DNA of 64,000 nucleotides from CAYWCV01 sp964629885 (GTDB lineage: Bacteria > Bacteroidota > Rhodothermia > Balneolales > CAYWCV01). Location: assembly GCA_964629885.1 (NCBI GenBank), contig CAZVRJ010000003.1, positions 38,806 through 102,805 on the forward strand, read 5' to 3'. Position 1 is the stretch's first letter. Every line of letters starts with the position of its first letter. A model generated the notes under the pieces. That model did not search any database. It saw only the letters and a program-made list of their open reading frames with translations, and was not told the DNA's origin. Made by a program: the position numbers and the translations under genes. Below, in pieces: positions 28,239 to 36,886 of the stretch.

Positions 28239-28610
28239 CTATTTAACTTTTTTGGCTTTACACGTACTGATACTTCGTGAAAAAATAGCGATTAATTGTA
28301 TAGACTCAGTCCTCAAAATATCGAACTTATCAATGATTGCCGGATCATCAACAACACGTGAAATAATTTCCAGATTTGTCTCCGTTTCTCTGAGTTCTTT
28401 TAACACAATGGACATTTTGTGAATTAAATCGTCCATTGATTCAGCCGGGATGGCCTCGGAATAAATCAGAGCAGGAGCTGTTCCTGATCTTACGAGTTGA
28501 CGATATAGTGCCAATTCAACAAAGTCGGCACGTCGTGTTTTGATAGTTCTGCATAAATTCACTGCAAATTGCTTCAATCTCTCAAGTCTGATATGTTTAT
28601 AGTCTTCCAT
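28239..28610 (-). CDS. Four-helix bundle protein (S23 / 23S rRNA intervening-sequence type)
   Basis: A 123-residue, wholly helical protein that fits the S23 family (four helix bundle). It has an N-terminal LERLKQFAVNLCRTIKT helix, an FVELALYRQLVRSGTAPALIY turn region, and two more amphipathic helices with the RETETNLEIISRV heptads. Family members were first found in intervening sequences of 23S rRNA genes but are common as stand-alone Bacteroidota genes, and their biochemical role is unresolved. The ATG at 28610 follows an AT-rich TATATA-containing leader. No rRNA gene is nearby. It lies upstream of the GntR gene on the same strand with a 62-bp gap. Confidence 0.88.
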   Translation of the reverse strand: MEDYKHIRLERLKQFAVNLCRTIKTRRADFVELALYRQLVRSGTAPALIYSEAIPAESMDDLIHKMSIVLKELRETETNLEIISRVVDDPAIIDKFDILRTESIQLIAIFSRSISTCKAKKVK

Positions 28611-28772
28611 GATTAACTTGATTGTTGTTGTTTATATATAGATACCCACCAAATGAGTTCCTTACGCGAGATTTCTATTTTTTATCTAATTTTTGAACAC
28701 ATTCATGCTATTAAAAAACGTATGTCCATGCGACTACACTAAATAGCCCCCATTTCCCATCATCCTTCATCC

Positions 28773-29756
28773 TTGCCACCTTCAATCATAGGTCTTCTCT
28801 TCGACTCTCCATCCGATTACCCGGATGTCACGGGTCCGGTCGACCGTTTTGCGGAGTTTGAGCCGGAGTCGACCATCCAGATCATGGAGGAGGCGGTACG
28901 GCTAATGGGGCACCATCCGGCTCGGATCGGGGCACCATCGGCCATGCTTCAAGCAAGGCCTGAAGTTGACCTGATCTGGAACATCGCCGAGGGATACGGT
29001 ACACGCAACCGTGAAGCTTGGGGTCCAGTTTTAGCCGAAATGTGGGGGATACCGGTATTAGGTAGCGATGCATTAACCCTCAGTGTAAGCCTCGACAAAC
29101 ACCTTACGAAGCAAATTGCGCGTTCGATCGGAATCCCAACAAGTGATTGGCTTTTGCTCGGGAGCATGAACGAAGTTGCAAAAGTGCCCGACAGCTGGTA
29201 TCCAGTATTCGCAAAGCCCCGTTACGAAGGTACAGCTAAAGGCATTGGACCATGGAGCAAATGTGATGATGTCGCAGAACTTGAAAAAGTGGTCCAGCGT
29301 CTGCTCTCAGACTATACCCAGCCAATAATGGTAGAACCTATGTTGCCAGGTGCCGAGTTTACTGTGGCCCTTATCGGCTCGCCGCTTCGGCCGCTACCAG
29401 TCTTGGAGCGTGCATTGCATGGTCCATCGGCAATCGGGATTCACGCGATATCGGCACACGATCGGTCAGCCAATTTGCACGCTCTTACACACGATACGCT
29501 CCATCCGGAGTTGGAAAGCCAACTCCAAACATGGAGCATGGAACTTTGCCGCGAAATGGACGTACGACATTTTGCGCGATTGGATTTCAAGTTCGACTGT
29601 AACGCCGAGCCCATGTTTTTAGAGATCAACCCCTTGCCTACCTTTGCGGGGGACAATACCTTCGGTATCTTGGCAGAGATTGATGGTATTTCAACGCCTG
29701 AGTACTTAGCTAAACATTTGTCTGATTGTGTAGATGAATGTCTACGTGCGTTCTGA
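28773..29756 (+). CDS. ATP-grasp protein, D-alanine--D-alanine ligase family
   Basis: ATP-grasp ligase related to Ddl, which joins two D-alanines for peptidoglycan precursors. Features include the N-terminal pre-grasp domain (DLIWNIAEGYGTRNREAWGP in place of the usual NxxxGxxGExG region), the hinge SLDKHLTKQIARSIGIPT, an ATP-binding FAKPRYEGTAKGIG, and the metal-binding C-terminal FLEINPLPTFAG. The substrate segment differs from standard Ddl, and the protein is short (327). It may therefore ligate other amino acids or belong to the broader D-ala-D-ala ligase-like group. The start is a TTG; no ATG is available before the conserved region. It precedes a lipoprotein/TonB-receptor pair. Confidence 0.82.
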   Translation: MPPSIIGLLFDSPSDYPDVTGPVDRFAEFEPESTIQIMEEAVRLMGHHPARIGAPSAMLQARPEVDLIWNIAEGYGTRNREAWGPVLAEMWGIPVLGSDALTLSVSLDKHLTKQIARSIGIPTSDWLLLGSMNEVAKVPDSWYPVFAKPRYEGTAKGIGPWSKCDDVAELEKVVQRLLSDYTQPIMVEPMLPGAEFTVALIGSPLRPLPVLERALHGPSAIGIHAISAHDRSANLHALTHDTLHPELESQLQTWSMELCREMDVRHFARLDFKFDCNAEPMFLEINPLPTFAGDNTFGILAEIDGISTPEYLAKHLSDCVDECLRAF

Positions 29757-29769
29757 TTTGCGAATTCCG

Positions 29770-29777
29770 TACCTTTA
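29770..29777 (+). promoter_or_regulatory. Possible Bacteroidota -7 element (TACCTTTA)
   Basis: TACCTTTA sits 6 bp before the ATG at 29784 and is one mismatch from the Bacteroidota -7 consensus TAnnTTTG. It would give a nearly leaderless mRNA. No well-spaced TTTG -33 box was found, so support is weak. Confidence 0.3.
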
Positions 29778-29783
29778 CCCCGT

Positions 29784-30275
29784 ATGAAACGCTTATTTTT
29801 GCCGATTATCACAGCAATGTTGTTTCTCACTTCGGGATGCCTAGAGTCTCTGGGCCCAGCCGAGGAGGAATTGGGTCCAACTGGAATAATCCGTGGACGT
29901 GTGACCTATACTGGCCAATGGCCGTCTGAAGCGCAACTACTAGACATCCGGTTCGTTGCCATGAAGTTCAAGCCACGCAATGCTCAAGATATATTGTTTG
30001 CCCTGTTAACAGGCGACCTTGTGTCTACCGAGGGTCTGCGAAGAGGTGTCGCTGTTGATACCTTTTCCATACGGGACGTACCCAACGGCATCTATGTGTA
30101 CAATGGCATTGCCCGGCAATACGGTCCCAACCAGTTGAATGACTGGGATGCCCTCGGAATTTACAAGCCCAACAATGGGATATTCACTATCCGTGGAAAC
30201 GAGATATTCATTGAAATCAATGTCGATTTCAACAATCTGCCGCCATTCCCGCCAACTAAAATCGTGGGTGATTGA
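29784..30275 (+). CDS. Hypothetical lipoprotein upstream of TonB receptor
   Basis: I do not recognise the family. A lipoprotein signal peptide is clear (MKRLFLPIITAMLFLTSGC, lipobox LTSGC with Cys19). The mature part (~145 residues) begins with an acidic linker. It then shows a beta-rich region starting IIRGRVTYTGQWP, which resembles a carboxypeptidase-regulatory/transthyretin-like sandwich, ending in a short Pro-rich tail. It lies 1 bp upstream of the TonB-dependent receptor gene, so the two are almost certainly co-expressed. By analogy with surface lipoprotein-receptor pairs it may capture a ligand for the receptor; that is inference from context only. Confidence 0.75.
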   Translation: MKRLFLPIITAMLFLTSGCLESLGPAEEELGPTGIIRGRVTYTGQWPSEAQLLDIRFVAMKFKPRNAQDILFALLTGDLVSTEGLRRGVAVDTFSIRDVPNGIYVYNGIARQYGPNQLNDWDALGIYKPNNGIFTIRGNEIFIEINVDFNNLPPFPPTKIVGD

Positions 30276-30276
30276 T

Positions 30277-32538
30277 ATGAGACTCCTATTGATCCTTGCG
30301 TTTCTTATGGGGATGATCTCATCGGCATCCTACGGCCAAGTCGGTGATATAAGGGGCGTGGTAACCGACTTGGATGGGAAGCCGCTTCCATCGGTCAACG
30401 TGATTTTGCTTGGAACCACCATTGGCTCTGCAACCGATGAAAATGGCGAGTTCTTAATCCAACGTGTTCCAGCTGGCAATTATCGAGTGCGTGCCAGCAT
30501 GTTGGGTTTCGAGCGTAAAAGCCTAGATGTCGTCCTTCAGGCCGGTCAAACATCCATCTTGTATTTTGAGTTACGCGCTATTAGTCTTTCAAGCGGCGAG
30601 CTCGTAGTAACAGCATCACGTAGGTCTCAGCTTCTTGGAAGTGTTCCCGTAACGCTCAGTACGCTTGATGGCAAGAGCATCGATTCCAGAAATATTTTGA
30701 CTCTCGACGATGCCCTAAGGGTAACCCCTGGAGTGCAGTTGGCAGGCAATCAGGTAAACATCCGCGGTTCGTCGGGCTTTTCGTATGGAGTTGGAAGCCG
30801 AGTTCTCCTTTTGGTTGATGGGGTGCCGCTGTTGGGTCCAGACACGGGCGACATTCGCTTCGATGGCTTGCCAATGGCACAAGTCGACCGGATTGAGGTC
30901 GTCAAAGGGCCGGGGTCTGCACTTTATGGAAGCGGGGCTCTGGGTGGTATTATAAACTTAATTACACGTGGATTCCCCCAGGAGCCGCAGACATCGATCA
31001 GGGTGTTTGGTGGAGCCTATCAACCGTTTCGGCACGAGCAATGGAAGCTGAGCTGGGATGAGGCAGATCAGTATCGCCCTCTTGGCGGTGTCGTAATATC
31101 TCATGCCAATCAAGTGACCGACAAATTCGGATTTTGGGTGAACGGATTGTACCGTCAGGATACCGGGTATCTGAAGCAATCGAACGACCAAGGCGTAGAA
31201 CTCCACTCCAAGCTTGGCTGGAAATTCAAACCGGGAAACAGTTTCGAGGTTCTTGCTGGTTTCAAACGATATAAAAGGGATAATTTCCTGTACTGGAACG
31301 GCATAAATGATCCGTTAGTCCCTGGAGTAGCCAATTTGCTAGATGGCACATCGGGTGCGGGTACAAATGACGGCCTCTCAGATCAGCTGAGCATCCTACC
31401 GGTATGGACTCAGGTTGTTGGTCAGTACTTCAGCTACTCACTTAAGGGAAGGGTATTTGGGGTAGCCTTTCGTCCTCTTGACGACAGCACCGGTGCAATC
31501 AGGCCGATAGATAAGCATAATCGGGGACTTCGTTACGGAGCTGAGGCACAGTTCAATGTTGCAGCCACATCGTTCAGCCAGTTCACCTTCGGAACTTCGT
31601 TCGATGCAAATGCCGCTCAAAGCGAGTTTTACATTGGAGTTGACTCCCTTATGGCACGTCAGCAACCCGAAGTGGGAGTATATGGTCAGTTGGAGCAGCA
31701 AATCGGTTCACAGATCACCTTGGCTGCAGGCTTGCGGTATGATGGATACAAGGTGCACCGCGAAGAATTTGCCAATAAGACCAGCCCGAAAGTGAGCCTT
31801 TCTTGGGTTCCAACTACATTTTTGAGTTTTCGCGCCAGCTATGGCCAAGGATTCAGGGTACCAAGTGTGGCTGAGCGTTTCATAAACAATCGTGAGTTCT
31901 TCCCGATCGAAAGCAATATGGCGTTGATGCCAGAAGAGAGCGAGGGCTACGAAATTGGATTCCACGTCAATGTTGGCTTGGGTAAGCGCGCAGCGATGGA
32001 GTTCGACGTTGCGGGTTTTCATAATGAATACGACGGACTCATCGAGGCCGTCTTTGTGCCAACACTAGGTGCGTTCCAGTTTCAAAACCTTACCGAAGCA
32101 CGAATTCGTGGTATTGAGACCAGCCTGCAGGTTGGCACACTCAACAGTAGGCAAAAGCTGTCGTTGAGTTACACGTTGCTTGATGCACGCGATTTGAAAC
32201 TTGACAAACCACTGAATCAGCGCTCGCGTCACTTGGTAATTGCATCGGCCAATAGCTACTTACTCGGCCCGATGTTCGTCGGTGCCGATTATCGTTATGC
32301 ATCGAAGGCAGAAGCTATCGACAGCGACTTGGGACGTTTTGTAAAAAGCGCAAGTGCCCGGGTTCCAGTGGGTGTTCTCGATCTGCGCCTTGGATTCGAC
32401 AAAGATGCCGGGATGGGCCGTGCGGGCTACCGTCTCGCCTTTATCGTCAAAAACGTAACCGACCAATATTACACCGAACGCCCTGCATTCTTGGCACCCC
32501 CGCGCCACGGCATGCTGCAGTTGGAAGTAATGTTTTAG
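30277..32538 (+). CDS. TonB-dependent receptor with carboxypeptidase-regulatory-like domain
   Basis: Outer-membrane active transporter powered by TonB. The order is: signal peptide (1-21, ending SYGQ), a carboxypeptidase regulatory-like beta sandwich (GVVTDLDGKPLPSVNVIL to about residue 105), the plug domain (VPVTLSTLDGKSIDSR to GGIINLITRG, about 120-240) and a 22-stranded barrel to the C-terminus. It ends in a terminal aromatic-rich strand (MLQLEVMF), as expected for outer-membrane insertion. I chose the ATG at 30277, one base after the preceding lipoprotein stop, because the longer frame starting at 30139 lacks a signal peptide. The length of 753 fits metal/vitamin-type receptors more than the ~1000-residue SusC type. 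The substrate is unknown; a KamA gene follows. Confidence 0.93.
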   Translation: MRLLLILAFLMGMISSASYGQVGDIRGVVTDLDGKPLPSVNVILLGTTIGSATDENGEFLIQRVPAGNYRVRASMLGFERKSLDVVLQAGQTSILYFELRAISLSSGELVVTASRRSQLLGSVPVTLSTLDGKSIDSRNILTLDDALRVTPGVQLAGNQVNIRGSSGFSYGVGSRVLLLVDGVPLLGPDTGDIRFDGLPMAQVDRIEVVKGPGSALYGSGALGGIINLITRGFPQEPQTSIRVFGGAYQPFRHEQWKLSWDEADQYRPLGGVVISHANQVTDKFGFWVNGLYRQDTGYLKQSNDQGVELHSKLGWKFKPGNSFEVLAGFKRYKRDNFLYWNGINDPLVPGVANLLDGTSGAGTNDGLSDQLSILPVWTQVVGQYFSYSLKGRVFGVAFRPLDDSTGAIRPIDKHNRGLRYGAEAQFNVAATSFSQFTFGTSFDANAAQSEFYIGVDSLMARQQPEVGVYGQLEQQIGSQITLAAGLRYDGYKVHREEFANKTSPKVSLSWVPTTFLSFRASYGQGFRVPSVAERFINNREFFPIESNMALMPEESEGYEIGFHVNVGLGKRAAMEFDVAGFHNEYDGLIEAVFVPTLGAFQFQNLTEARIRGIETSLQVGTLNSRQKLSLSYTLLDARDLKLDKPLNQRSRHLVIASANSYLLGPMFVGADYRYASKAEAIDSDLGRFVKSASARVPVGVLDLRLGFDKDAGMGRAGYRLAFIVKNVTDQYYTERPAFLAPPRHGMLQLEVMF

Positions 32539-32549
32539 CACAGAGTGCA

Positions 32550-33644
32550 ATGATTGCAACCCGCAATGATGTGTCTACAGATAAGTGGACCGACTGGAAA
32601 TGGCAGCTCCGCAATCGCATCCAGACTTTGGGCGAGCTGCGCGAATGGATCGATCCAACACCCGAGGAAATCGCAGGAGTTGAGGCAACGAAAGGTGTTT
32701 TTCGCTGGCAAATAACGCCATATTTTGCGAGTTTGATGGATCCTTCCGATCCAGAGTGCCCCATTCGACGACAAGTGGTTCCTCGAATAGATGAAATGTC
32801 GGACGACATCGACATCCTGGCTCTCGATCCGCTCGAAGAGCTGGCACACAGCCCCGTCAAGAATCTGATCCACAACTACGGCGACCGTGTCGCATTTTGC
32901 GTCGCAGCCGAATGTGCCGTGTATTGTCGTTATTGCCTACGTAAGCGAATGGTGGGTGACGGCGAATACGCCATGAACAAAGCCGAATTGCAGGAGGGCA
33001 TCGACTACATTGCACGCACGCCGCAAATTCGAGATGTGCTGCTCACTGGGGGTGACCCGCTTGTGTTAAGCGATAACAATTTAGAGTGGATCATCAGCCG
33101 CCTGAGAGCCATCCCCCACGTCGAGCTGATCCGAATTGGTTCGCGGTTCCCTGTGCTGAATCCGTTTCGCGTCACCGACGAGCTATGCAGAATCATCGGT
33201 GAATATCATCCCATCTGGTTCAACACGCATTATAACCATGCGAAGGAGTTGACCCCAGAAGCTGCAGAGGCCTGCGATAAAATTACCCGTGCTGGCGCCC
33301 CGCTTGGAAATCAAACGGTGTTGCTGAAGGGTGTGAACGACAGCTCCGAACACTTACGGCAACTGTTCAACGGTTTGGTCAAAATGCGGGTGCGTCCATA
33401 CTACTTGTATCAAGCCCAGCTTATTGGTGGAACCCGACATTTCAGGACCACCATCGAACATGGGATGCAGATCATGAACGAGCTGCGCGGAACAACCTCC
33501 GGTTTCGCGATACCCACATACGTGCTCGACACCCCCCACGGTAAGGTACCGCTCACTCCGAGCGGATACCTTGGCCGTGATGGCGATATTGTGAATGTGC
33601 GCGCCTACGGCGGCGAAACATGGGGCGAGTACAACCCCGAGTAG
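32550..33644 (+). CDS. kamA: KamA-family radical SAM aminomutase (lysine 2,3-aminomutase-like)
   Basis: Radical SAM, PLP-dependent aminomutase that moves an amino group from C2 to C3 of lysine or a related residue. The iron-sulphur motif C122-x3-C126-x2-C129 is seen in ECAVYCRYCLRKR. Family-wide segments such as VLLTGGDPLVLSD, IRIGSRFPV and FNTHYNH, and the PLP-region PTYVLDTPHGKVPL, are present. At 364 residues it is shorter than clostridial KamA (~415) and closer to the YjeK/EpmB or the short KamA-like group. EpmB modifies EF-P, but no efp or epmA gene lies nearby. It starts 11 bp after the TonB receptor and ends one base from the convergent protease gene. Confidence 0.88.
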   Translation: MIATRNDVSTDKWTDWKWQLRNRIQTLGELREWIDPTPEEIAGVEATKGVFRWQITPYFASLMDPSDPECPIRRQVVPRIDEMSDDIDILALDPLEELAHSPVKNLIHNYGDRVAFCVAAECAVYCRYCLRKRMVGDGEYAMNKAELQEGIDYIARTPQIRDVLLTGGDPLVLSDNNLEWIISRLRAIPHVELIRIGSRFPVLNPFRVTDELCRIIGEYHPIWFNTHYNHAKELTPEAAEACDKITRAGAPLGNQTVLLKGVNDSSEHLRQLFNGLVKMRVRPYYLYQAQLIGGTRHFRTTIEHGMQIMNELRGTTSGFAIPTYVLDTPHGKVPLTPSGYLGRDGDIVNVRAYGGETWGEYNPE

Positions 33645-33645
33645 G

Positions 33646-36600
33646 CTACTTGATCAGCGTCATCTTGTGCGTGTAGACTCGGTCATTGGCTGCCATGCGC
33701 ACGAAATAGACACCGCTTCCATACTTGGATGCATCAATAACGAGCTGGTGAGTTCCAGCAAGTTTGAATCCGTCGTAAACAGTTGCAATGCGCTGTCCGA
33801 TCAAATTATAGATCGACAGGCTGATATTGCCCGACTGCGACAACTCGTACACAAGTGTCGTAGCAGGATTGAACGGGTTCGGATAGTTGCCCTTAATTGC
33901 TGTAGCAAGTGGTAACTCAGGATCAGCCCCTTCATCTGATGTGATTATGCCCGTCCGGCTTACGTTGATGAGGTTTGCAGCCCGTGCTGCAGCAATTTGG
34001 GCTTTCAACTCGTCTAGCGTATAGCCATAGGCGAGTGCGAAGCCGACAACGACGTAGCCATTGGGCTCTATGTGATAAGGACCCGTAGCAACCACCGACG
34101 ATATGTCGGTATCGGATATGGTCGTTACCGCACGACCCGCCTTCAATGCTCGCATTTTCTTCTCAGGTGTATGGGCGTCGTACAAGCCATAGTTCAGGCC
34201 GGTACCCGTGTTTCCATTACGGATGGCAAAAGCCGTCGACACCTCACCAAGAGGTACCACAGCTACATACGGTGAGTTCTGCCTGCTTGCATCGAATGAG
34301 TACAAGATACTGTCGGCTGCACTGTAGGCTACCGAGTTACGATCCCACGACAGGATGCCCCAGTCGGTGAATATGCCCACGTAGGTCGAGTCGGCGACAT
34401 CGGTCGTAGAATTGTTCCTGATCGTGTACTTCAAAAATGCGACTTTATTTATGCTGTTGTTGTAGTAGTACGCCATGCTCTCGATTTTCATCGACAAACT
34501 GGTGTCTGGTTCCCCCTTGCCCGTCTTGTCGTATAGTTGCAAACGTGCCAACCCATCAGCGGCGAACAGAAAATCTGATCCATCCTCAATCCATCGGCCT
34601 CTGTAGGCTTTTCGTGGCAAAATGCCGACTGCTAGCGAGTCGTCCCTCACCCGCAGTCGATCCGCGATTTTGCCCTTCGAACCAATCATTACGCCACCCT
34701 CATAAAGAACATTGTACCAGTAGCCGAATGTATTTGTCAGGTTGATCCAATAACCGGTGTGTGCAATTCCCTCAAGTGGGTTTATGGCTCCGATGTTTCC
34801 ATAAGAGTTAACCTGTACTTCATACTGCGAGGTGTACACAAGATCATAAAGCACTTCGTTTAATTCGATGATGTTGAAATCATAGTAGGAGACTGAATTA
34901 TTTCGAAATTCCAGTTTAAACTCTGGTGCTTTATCCAACAGATCGCCAATTACGACCGGAAAACGCACTTTCATGGTATCGTTTGTGGCAAGATTGATAG
35001 ACTGGTTCGGCGATTGAATGGTAATTCCGGAATAAGTGGTCGAAAGTGTCATGTTGGCCGACCGAGCAACTCCATAGTTCACGATTTCATACTCTAGGTA
35101 CGCCACCTGGTTTGGATATGCTTTTTCACCCTCCGAGTCAACGAAGCCGTGTCCAATCACCGTGTAGCCTGGCATGGCAGTGCCCAGCGCTTTAAGGGCA
35201 TTTATCGTGCCGTGCCCAAGCTTGCCAGCCATCTCGGATGGGTTCATTGCATCCGCCATCGTTGAGGTGACTCGGATCTGTGTGGCTACCTGCTCAGGTT
35301 CCCAGCCTTGGTAATAGTCTCTCACCAATGCAACCAAACCGGAAACGACCGGAGCTGACATGCTCGTGCCTTGCAATTGAACGTAGTTGTAGGACGATGG
35401 GTCGTTGATATTCGACCGATATGTACTTATGATACCCCAGTTGGACCCACCTGTGGTCCGCTTGCCTGTCGCCAGAACGTCAACCGTGTAATTGTAGGTA
35501 GAAAAACTCGTCCGTTGGCCAAATGTCACCCCCACATAGTCGGTGGAGGCCACATTTAAGACTTCAGGGTAAGATGCTGGGAAGTTATTGATGAACGTCC
35601 CTTTGTTTCCAGCCGAAGCCACGACAATTGAGCCCATATCATACGCCCAACGAACGACGTCTCGCTCCCATTGGTTTGGAATAAGACCTCCCCAGCTGTT
35701 GTTGATCACGTCTGCACCCATAAGAGCAGCGTAAATGATGCCCTCATAACCATAAAAAATTTGGTTGCTCTCTTTGCTGCCACCCACTTTTACCGGCATG
35801 ATCAGCGCATTGTAACCTGTGCCAGCTATTCCGATGCCGTTGTTCGTAGCTGCGGCTGCAATACCTGCAACGTGAGTACCATGCTGGTTGTAGCTATCGT
35901 ATGGGTCGTTGTCTGCAATGTATGCAGATCCATAGCCTGATTCCCAAAAATCCCAACCGACAATGTCGTCGATATAACCGTTTTGGTCATTGTCGACCCC
36001 ATTGGTGAGGGGCGACTGTGGAGTGAGAGCATCTCTTACATTGATAAGCCCATCTTGGTTGTAATCCACATTATTGGCTACAACCCAATTGTGTAGCTCG
36101 GTACCACTTATCTTTTGGTCGCCGTTTGTGTCGATTATACCTCTATAATTAGTTGGGATTTCAAGATAGTTGACCCATAATTTGGATCTAAGATCGGGGT
36201 GTGTGTAGTCAACTCCGTTATCAACTATCGCTATTACAACGTTGCTTGAGCTTTGAGAGACGTTCCATGCCGAGTAGAACCCCTGCACATCGAAATAGTC
36301 CTGACCAGGTTGGCCCACCAATTCGTCGTTGGGTACAGCGTCGGTTTGACGAGCGTATATAGGCTCAGCCCACTTCACGCCTGGCATTCTCGATAACTTG
36401 GCTGCAAGTAGCCTGGCATCCATGTTCCCTATGAAATCGTACACAAAGGTTCGATTCATCTCCATCACTTTGGCGAGCGTACTCGCCCGCCTTTCGCCCA
36501 TCGGAAGCCGTTGCAGCATGGCATCTTGTAGGGCATTGGTGACCATCGGCTTTGCTGGTGCAGCACCCATGGTCTGCAATAGAAACTCTACCTGTCGGTA

Positions 36601-36738
36601 GGTGGATCCGAATTTTGCAACTGGGTATTGGGCTTCTTCGAACTGGACAACAACCCTCCCTGGCAAGTATTCAAGATCCTGAGCTGTTGCATTATTCGCT
36701 ACAGCTAGTGCAATCATTGCACATATCAACGCTTTCAT
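33646..36738 (-). CDS. Subtilisin-like serine protease (S8) with T9SS sorting tail, copy A
   Basis: Secreted protease of 1030 residues. It has a signal peptide (1-19) and a prodomain (about 20-150). The catalytic triad is D173 (IVDNGVDYTHPDL), H286 (NQHGTHVAG) and S459 (GTSMSAP). Between D173 and H286, where subtilisins have ~32 residues, there are 113. The excess carries three acidic calcium-loop-like stretches (DTNGDQKIS, DYNQDGLINVRDA, DNDQNGYIDD) resembling dockerin/EF-hand loops. A long beta-rich region follows. The C-terminal ~80 residues are a type A T9SS sorting domain (NYPNPFNPATTL ... GVYFVRM) for outer-membrane export. It is paralogous to the gene just upstream and converges on kamA with a one-base gap. 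Confidence 0.94.
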   Translation of the reverse strand: MKALICAMIALAVANNATAQDLEYLPGRVVVQFEEAQYPVAKFGSTYRQVEFLLQTMGAAPAKPMVTNALQDAMLQRLPMGERRASTLAKVMEMNRTFVYDFIGNMDARLLAAKLSRMPGVKWAEPIYARQTDAVPNDELVGQPGQDYFDVQGFYSAWNVSQSSSNVVIAIVDNGVDYTHPDLRSKLWVNYLEIPTNYRGIIDTNGDQKISGTELHNWVVANNVDYNQDGLINVRDALTPQSPLTNGVDNDQNGYIDDIVGWDFWESGYGSAYIADNDPYDSYNQHGTHVAGIAAAATNNGIGIAGTGYNALIMPVKVGGSKESNQIFYGYEGIIYAALMGADVINNSWGGLIPNQWERDVVRWAYDMGSIVVASAGNKGTFINNFPASYPEVLNVASTDYVGVTFGQRTSFSTYNYTVDVLATGKRTTGGSNWGIISTYRSNINDPSSYNYVQLQGTSMSAPVVSGLVALVRDYYQGWEPEQVATQIRVTSTMADAMNPSEMAGKLGHGTINALKALGTAMPGYTVIGHGFVDSEGEKAYPNQVAYLEYEIVNYGVARSANMTLSTTYSGITIQSPNQSINLATNDTMKVRFPVVIGDLLDKAPEFKLEFRNNSVSYYDFNIIELNEVLYDLVYTSQYEVQVNSYGNIGAINPLEGIAHTGYWINLTNTFGYWYNVLYEGGVMIGSKGKIADRLRVRDDSLAVGILPRKAYRGRWIEDGSDFLFAADGLARLQLYDKTGKGEPDTSLSMKIESMAYYYNNSINKVAFLKYTIRNNSTTDVADSTYVGIFTDWGILSWDRNSVAYSAADSILYSFDASRQNSPYVAVVPLGEVSTAFAIRNGNTGTGLNYGLYDAHTPEKKMRALKAGRAVTTISDTDISSVVATGPYHIEPNGYVVVGFALAYGYTLDELKAQIAAARAANLINVSRTGIITSDEGADPELPLATAIKGNYPNPFNPATTLVYELSQSGNISLSIYNLIGQRIATVYDGFKLAGTHQLVIDASKYGSGVYFVRMAANDRVYTHKMTLIK

Positions 36739-36770
36739 GATGACCCTCCCGGTCTAATGCGTCGAAAAAG

Positions 36771-36801
36771 TAATGGTGGGGAATAGTAAACCCCACCATT
36801 A
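36771..36801 (-). terminator. Terminator between the two T9SS proteases
   Basis: A perfect 11-bp inverted repeat (TAATGGTGGGG / CCCCACCATTA, 9-nt loop) lies 86 bp after the stop of the upstream protease. Read on the minus strand it is followed by ACTTTTTC. A second smaller hairpin (TTTCGGT ... ACCGAAA, 36806-36828) precedes it in transcription order. The downstream protease therefore probably has its own promoter. Confidence 0.75.
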
Positions 36802-36886
36802 TCAATTTCGGTATTCTACAAACCGAAAGCGAGGAAAATCAACCTTGTCTCTTATAGATTTTCTTAAGAATTCAAATGAGCATTCA

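Noticed and set aside
28239..28610. Possible rRNA intervening sequence because of the S23-type protein
   Set aside because: No 23S rRNA sequence surrounds it; stand-alone copies are common in Bacteroidota.
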